Below are positions 4,525 through 6,391 of a stretch of DNA of 6,391 nucleotides, piece after piece. Below the pieces are notes generated by a model that was not told where the DNA came from, made no database searches, and was given only the letters and a program-made list of their open reading frames with translations. The position numbers and the translations under genes were made by a program. Origin of the DNA: Actinomycetes bacterium (GTDB taxonomy: Bacteria > Actinomycetota > Acidimicrobiia > Acidimicrobiales > Microtrichaceae); the NCBI GenBank assembly GCA_023423475.1, contig JAFAFN010000240.1:1-6391 (forward strand), read 5' to 3'. Positions within the stretch are counted from its first letter, which is position 1; every line of letters starts with the position of its first letter.

Positions 4525-5436
4525 ATGAGCGACCCAGCGCAGTGGCAGAACAGCGACCCGTCGCAGTGGACCGCCCAGCAGTGGCGCGACCACGGCGCCA
4601 TGGTTCCCACCGAGCAGGGTGGAGCCTTCGTGCTCGACCGACCGGCGGACGTCGACGGCGGCGCGCCGCCGCTGCTGGTCGTGCACGGGTTCCCGTCGAG
4701 CAGCTACGACTACCGCCACGTGCTCGGGGCGCTCGGGCAGCGCCGGCGTGTGATCCTCGTCGACCAGCTCGGCTTCGGCTGGTCCGACAAGCCGGACCGC
4801 CGCTACGGGATCCGCCTGCACGCCGACACCGTCGAGCAGGTGCTCGACTCGCTGGGTGTCGACACCGTCGACCTGTTGACCCACGACATGGGTGACACCG
4901 TGGGTGGCGAGCTGCTCGCTCGTTCGCTCGAGGGCACGAACGAGCTGGTGGTGCGACGCCGCGTCGTGACCGACGGGTCGATCTACCTCGACATCGCACA
5001 GCTCACCGCAGGGCAGCTGGCCCTGCTCGAGCTGCCCGACGAGCGCCTCGACCTGCTCACCGCGCAGAACGTCGCGGCGGGACTCGCCGCCACGTTCTCC
5101 GCCGGCCACCCCGCCAGCGACGACGAGATCGCCCAGCAGACCGAGCTCGTCGCCCACCTCGACGGACAGGCCCTGTTGCCCAGGACCATCCGCTACCTCG
5201 AGGACCGACGGGCCGAGGAACGGCGCTTCACCGGCGCGATCGAGCAGCATCCGGCACCGCTCGCGGTCGTGTGGGGTGTCGAGGACCCGGTCTCGGTGGT
5301 CGAGATGACCGAGGTGCTCCGTGCGGCGCGCCCGGACCTCGTCCTGACGCTGCTCGACGGGGTCGGGCACTACCCGATGGTCGAGGATCCGGAGCGCTTC
5401 GCCGCGGCGGTGCTCGAGCACCTGGACGCGGCCTGA
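4525..5436 (+). CDS. Alpha/beta hydrolase with Asp nucleophile (epoxide hydrolase/dehalogenase-like)
   Basis: This is a 303-residue soluble alpha/beta-hydrolase. The oxyanion motif is HGFP (54-57) and the strand-turn VDQLGFGWSDKP (79-90) is typical of the fold. The nucleophile elbow LTHDMGDTVG puts Asp121, not Ser, at the nucleophile position. The likely acid is Asp254 (WGVEDP) and the catalytic His is His282 (GVGHYPMVEDPERF). A helical cap lies between about 150 and 225. An Asp nucleophile is the hallmark of haloalkane dehalogenases and epoxide hydrolases; the HDMGD variant also occurs in uncharacterised MEST-like hydrolases, so the substrate is open. The ATG at 4525 was chosen because the frame upstream runs through the hairpin. 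The N-terminus carries a short duplication, SDPAQW then SDPSQW (residues 2-7, 10-15). The next gene starts 3 nt after the stop, suggesting one transcript. Confidence 0.88.
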   Translation: MSDPAQWQNSDPSQWTAQQWRDHGAMVPTEQGGAFVLDRPADVDGGAPPLLVVHGFPSSSYDYRHVLGALGQRRRVILVDQLGFGWSDKPDRRYGIRLHADTVEQVLDSLGVDTVDLLTHDMGDTVGGELLARSLEGTNELVVRRRVVTDGSIYLDIAQLTAGQLALLELPDERLDLLTAQNVAAGLAATFSAGHPASDDEIAQQTELVAHLDGQALLPRTIRYLEDRRAEERRFTGAIEQHPAPLAVVWGVEDPVSVVEMTEVLRAARPDLVLTLLDGVGHYPMVEDPERFAAAVLEHLDAA

Positions 5437-5439
5437 CCG

Positions 5440-6391
5440 GTGGGGTTCCTGCGACGCCCCGGGCTCACGATCCTCGTCGTCGGCGCGCTGCTCCTCGCCC
5501 TGCTCGCCGGCGTCGTGGTGTACCGATCCACGGGTTCGGACGACGCGTCGGCCGAGGTCGCCGCCTCGGTGTCGAGCTCCACCACGTCCACCACGACGGC
5601 TTCGACGACCACGCTGCCGGTGGTCGAAGACGAGCCACTGCCCGCCGGTGTCCGAGAGGTCGCCACCGTCGATCCGTCGGTCGACGACGTGGCGGTCTCG
5701 GCGACGCCGCCACCCGGTTGGGACGTGTCGCTCAGCCCCGTCGTCACCTCGGTCGACGTGCAGCCGCCACGTAGCGGGCTCGACGTCGGACGGGTCCCCA
5801 TGCCCTCGCTCGAGGCACCGATCTCCGGACGACACGTCGCGGACGGCGGATGGACCTTCTCGAACCCGACCACGTTCGACCCGCCGCAGCCACTCGTGTT
5901 CGGCGTGGTGCAGCGACAGGGCGACTGGATCCAGGTCCTGCTGCCCGTCCGGCCCAACGGCACGACCGGCTGGCTGCGCGACGACCGGGTGAGCGTGTCG
6001 CGCACGGACCTCTCGGTCGAGGTGTCTCTGAGCGATCGCACGGTCCGCGTCGTCCGAGCCGGGGTCGAGGAGCTCTCGGCGCCGATCGCGATCGGGAGGC
6101 CGTCGACGCCGACACCGACGGGCGAGTTCTACGTCACCGACATCGTGCCGTCGGTGAACCCCGCCGGTGGCTACGGCCCGGTCGCGCTCGCGTTGAACGG
6201 CTACTCCGAGGCGATGGACTCCTTCGCCGGGGAGTCCGGGACCGGACCGAGCGGCGAGGCAGCTCCGGACGCGATCGCTCCGGTGCTGGCGCTGCACGGC
6301 ACGAACCGACCCGACTCCGTCGGCCGGGCGATGTCGAACGGCTGTCCCCGTCTCTACAACGACGACATGTTGCGACTGGCCGCGCTGGTCC
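5440..6391 (+). CDS. Membrane-anchored L,D-transpeptidase (YkuD domain), 3' truncated by window end
   Basis: The frame is open from GTG 5440 to the last base (317 complete codons, no stop seen). Residues 1-8 carry two arginines and are followed by a hydrophobic segment, LTILVVGALLLALLAGVVVY (9-28). This is a signal anchor without a lipobox. A Ser/Thr/Ala linker follows at about 38-59. Residues 138-188 (GWTF to VQRQGDWIQVLLPVRPNGTTGWLRDDRV) look like an SH3-type wall-binding module. The YkuD catalytic domain starts at about 190, with TPTGEFYVTD (224-233) and the active-site signature His286 (HGTN), Ser299-Asn-Gly-Cys302-Pro-Arg304. Such enzymes form 3-3 crosslinks in peptidoglycan or attach proteins to it, outside the membrane. 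GTG 5440 is the only start between the hydrolase stop and the hydrophobic segment. No clear SD is seen, so coupling to the hydrolase is likely. Confidence 0.9.
   Translation, partial: MGFLRRPGLTILVVGALLLALLAGVVVYRSTGSDDASAEVAASVSSSTTSTTTASTTTLPVVEDEPLPAGVREVATVDPSVDDVAVSATPPPGWDVSLSPVVTSVDVQPPRSGLDVGRVPMPSLEAPISGRHVADGGWTFSNPTTFDPPQPLVFGVVQRQGDWIQVLLPVRPNGTTGWLRDDRVSVSRTDLSVEVSLSDRTVRVVRAGVEELSAPIAIGRPSTPTPTGEFYVTDIVPSVNPAGGYGPVALALNGYSEAMDSFAGESGTGPSGEAAPDAIAPVLALHGTNRPDSVGRAMSNGCPRLYNDDMLRLAALV
5578..5613 (+). repeat. Low-complexity Ser/Thr-coding stretch
   Basis: Irregular ACC/ACG/TCC triplets encode the Thr/Ser-rich linker of the L,D-transpeptidase between the membrane anchor and the extracellular domains. 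It is a compositional repeat rather than an exact tandem array, and probably varies in length between strains. Confidence 0.5.

Noticed and set aside
4384..6297. 637-codon open frame on the minus strand opposite the hydrolase and transpeptidase
   Set aside because: Its translation is Arg/Asp/His/Val-rich with no recognisable domain, while the plus strand carries two proteins with intact catalytic motifs. It is a mirror frame of GC-rich third positions.

Overview
The window is about 70% GC by eye and densely packed with short-overlap genes. It has GTG starts, -10 boxes sitting directly upstream of ATG codons, a Clp protease subunit, an L,D-transpeptidase and an NDMA-type zinc alcohol dehydrogenase. 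Together these suggest a high-GC actinobacterium, possibly an Acidimicrobiia-like lineage; this placement is inference, since no rRNA or other marker is present. I see no mobile element, CRISPR array, tRNA or rRNA.

Layout. (1) 1-758, +: the last 40 codons of an unidentified gene, joined by an ATGA overlap to a TetR-family regulator. (2) 695-1315, -: a ClpP-type serine protease subunit with an intact Ser-His-Asp triad, running convergently into the TetR gene and overlapping its last 64 bp. (3) 1316-1404: a short divergent control region with two copies of a GCAACC-centred inverted repeat 49 bp apart. The repeats cover the predicted promoters on both sides. (4) 1405-3209, +: a tightly overlapping four-gene unit of SRPBCC/AHSA1-like protein, ArsR-type winged-helix regulator, orotate phosphoribosyltransferase-like enzyme and small ACT-domain protein. 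(5) 3210-4400, +: a 16-bp perfect-arm palindrome, a promoter-like stretch and a complete zinc, NAD-dependent medium-chain alcohol dehydrogenase of the NDMA-dependent type. (6) 4401-4524: a gap with a perfect 15-bp-stem hairpin and a -10-like hexamer just before the next ATG. (7) 4525-6391, +: an alpha/beta hydrolase with an Asp nucleophile, followed 3 nt later by a membrane-anchored L,D-transpeptidase that runs off the window just past its active-site Cys.

The most interesting part is the clpP/SRPBCC intergenic region. The ArsR protein has no cysteine and so is not a classic metal sensor. It is the obvious candidate to bind the twin repeats, repressing its own operon and a stand-alone clpP together. 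That would link a Clp protease, an SRPBCC ligand-binding protein and a nucleotide-salvage/biosynthesis enzyme in one small regulon. No wholly new system is evident; most genes fall into known families and the novelty, if any, is regulatory.
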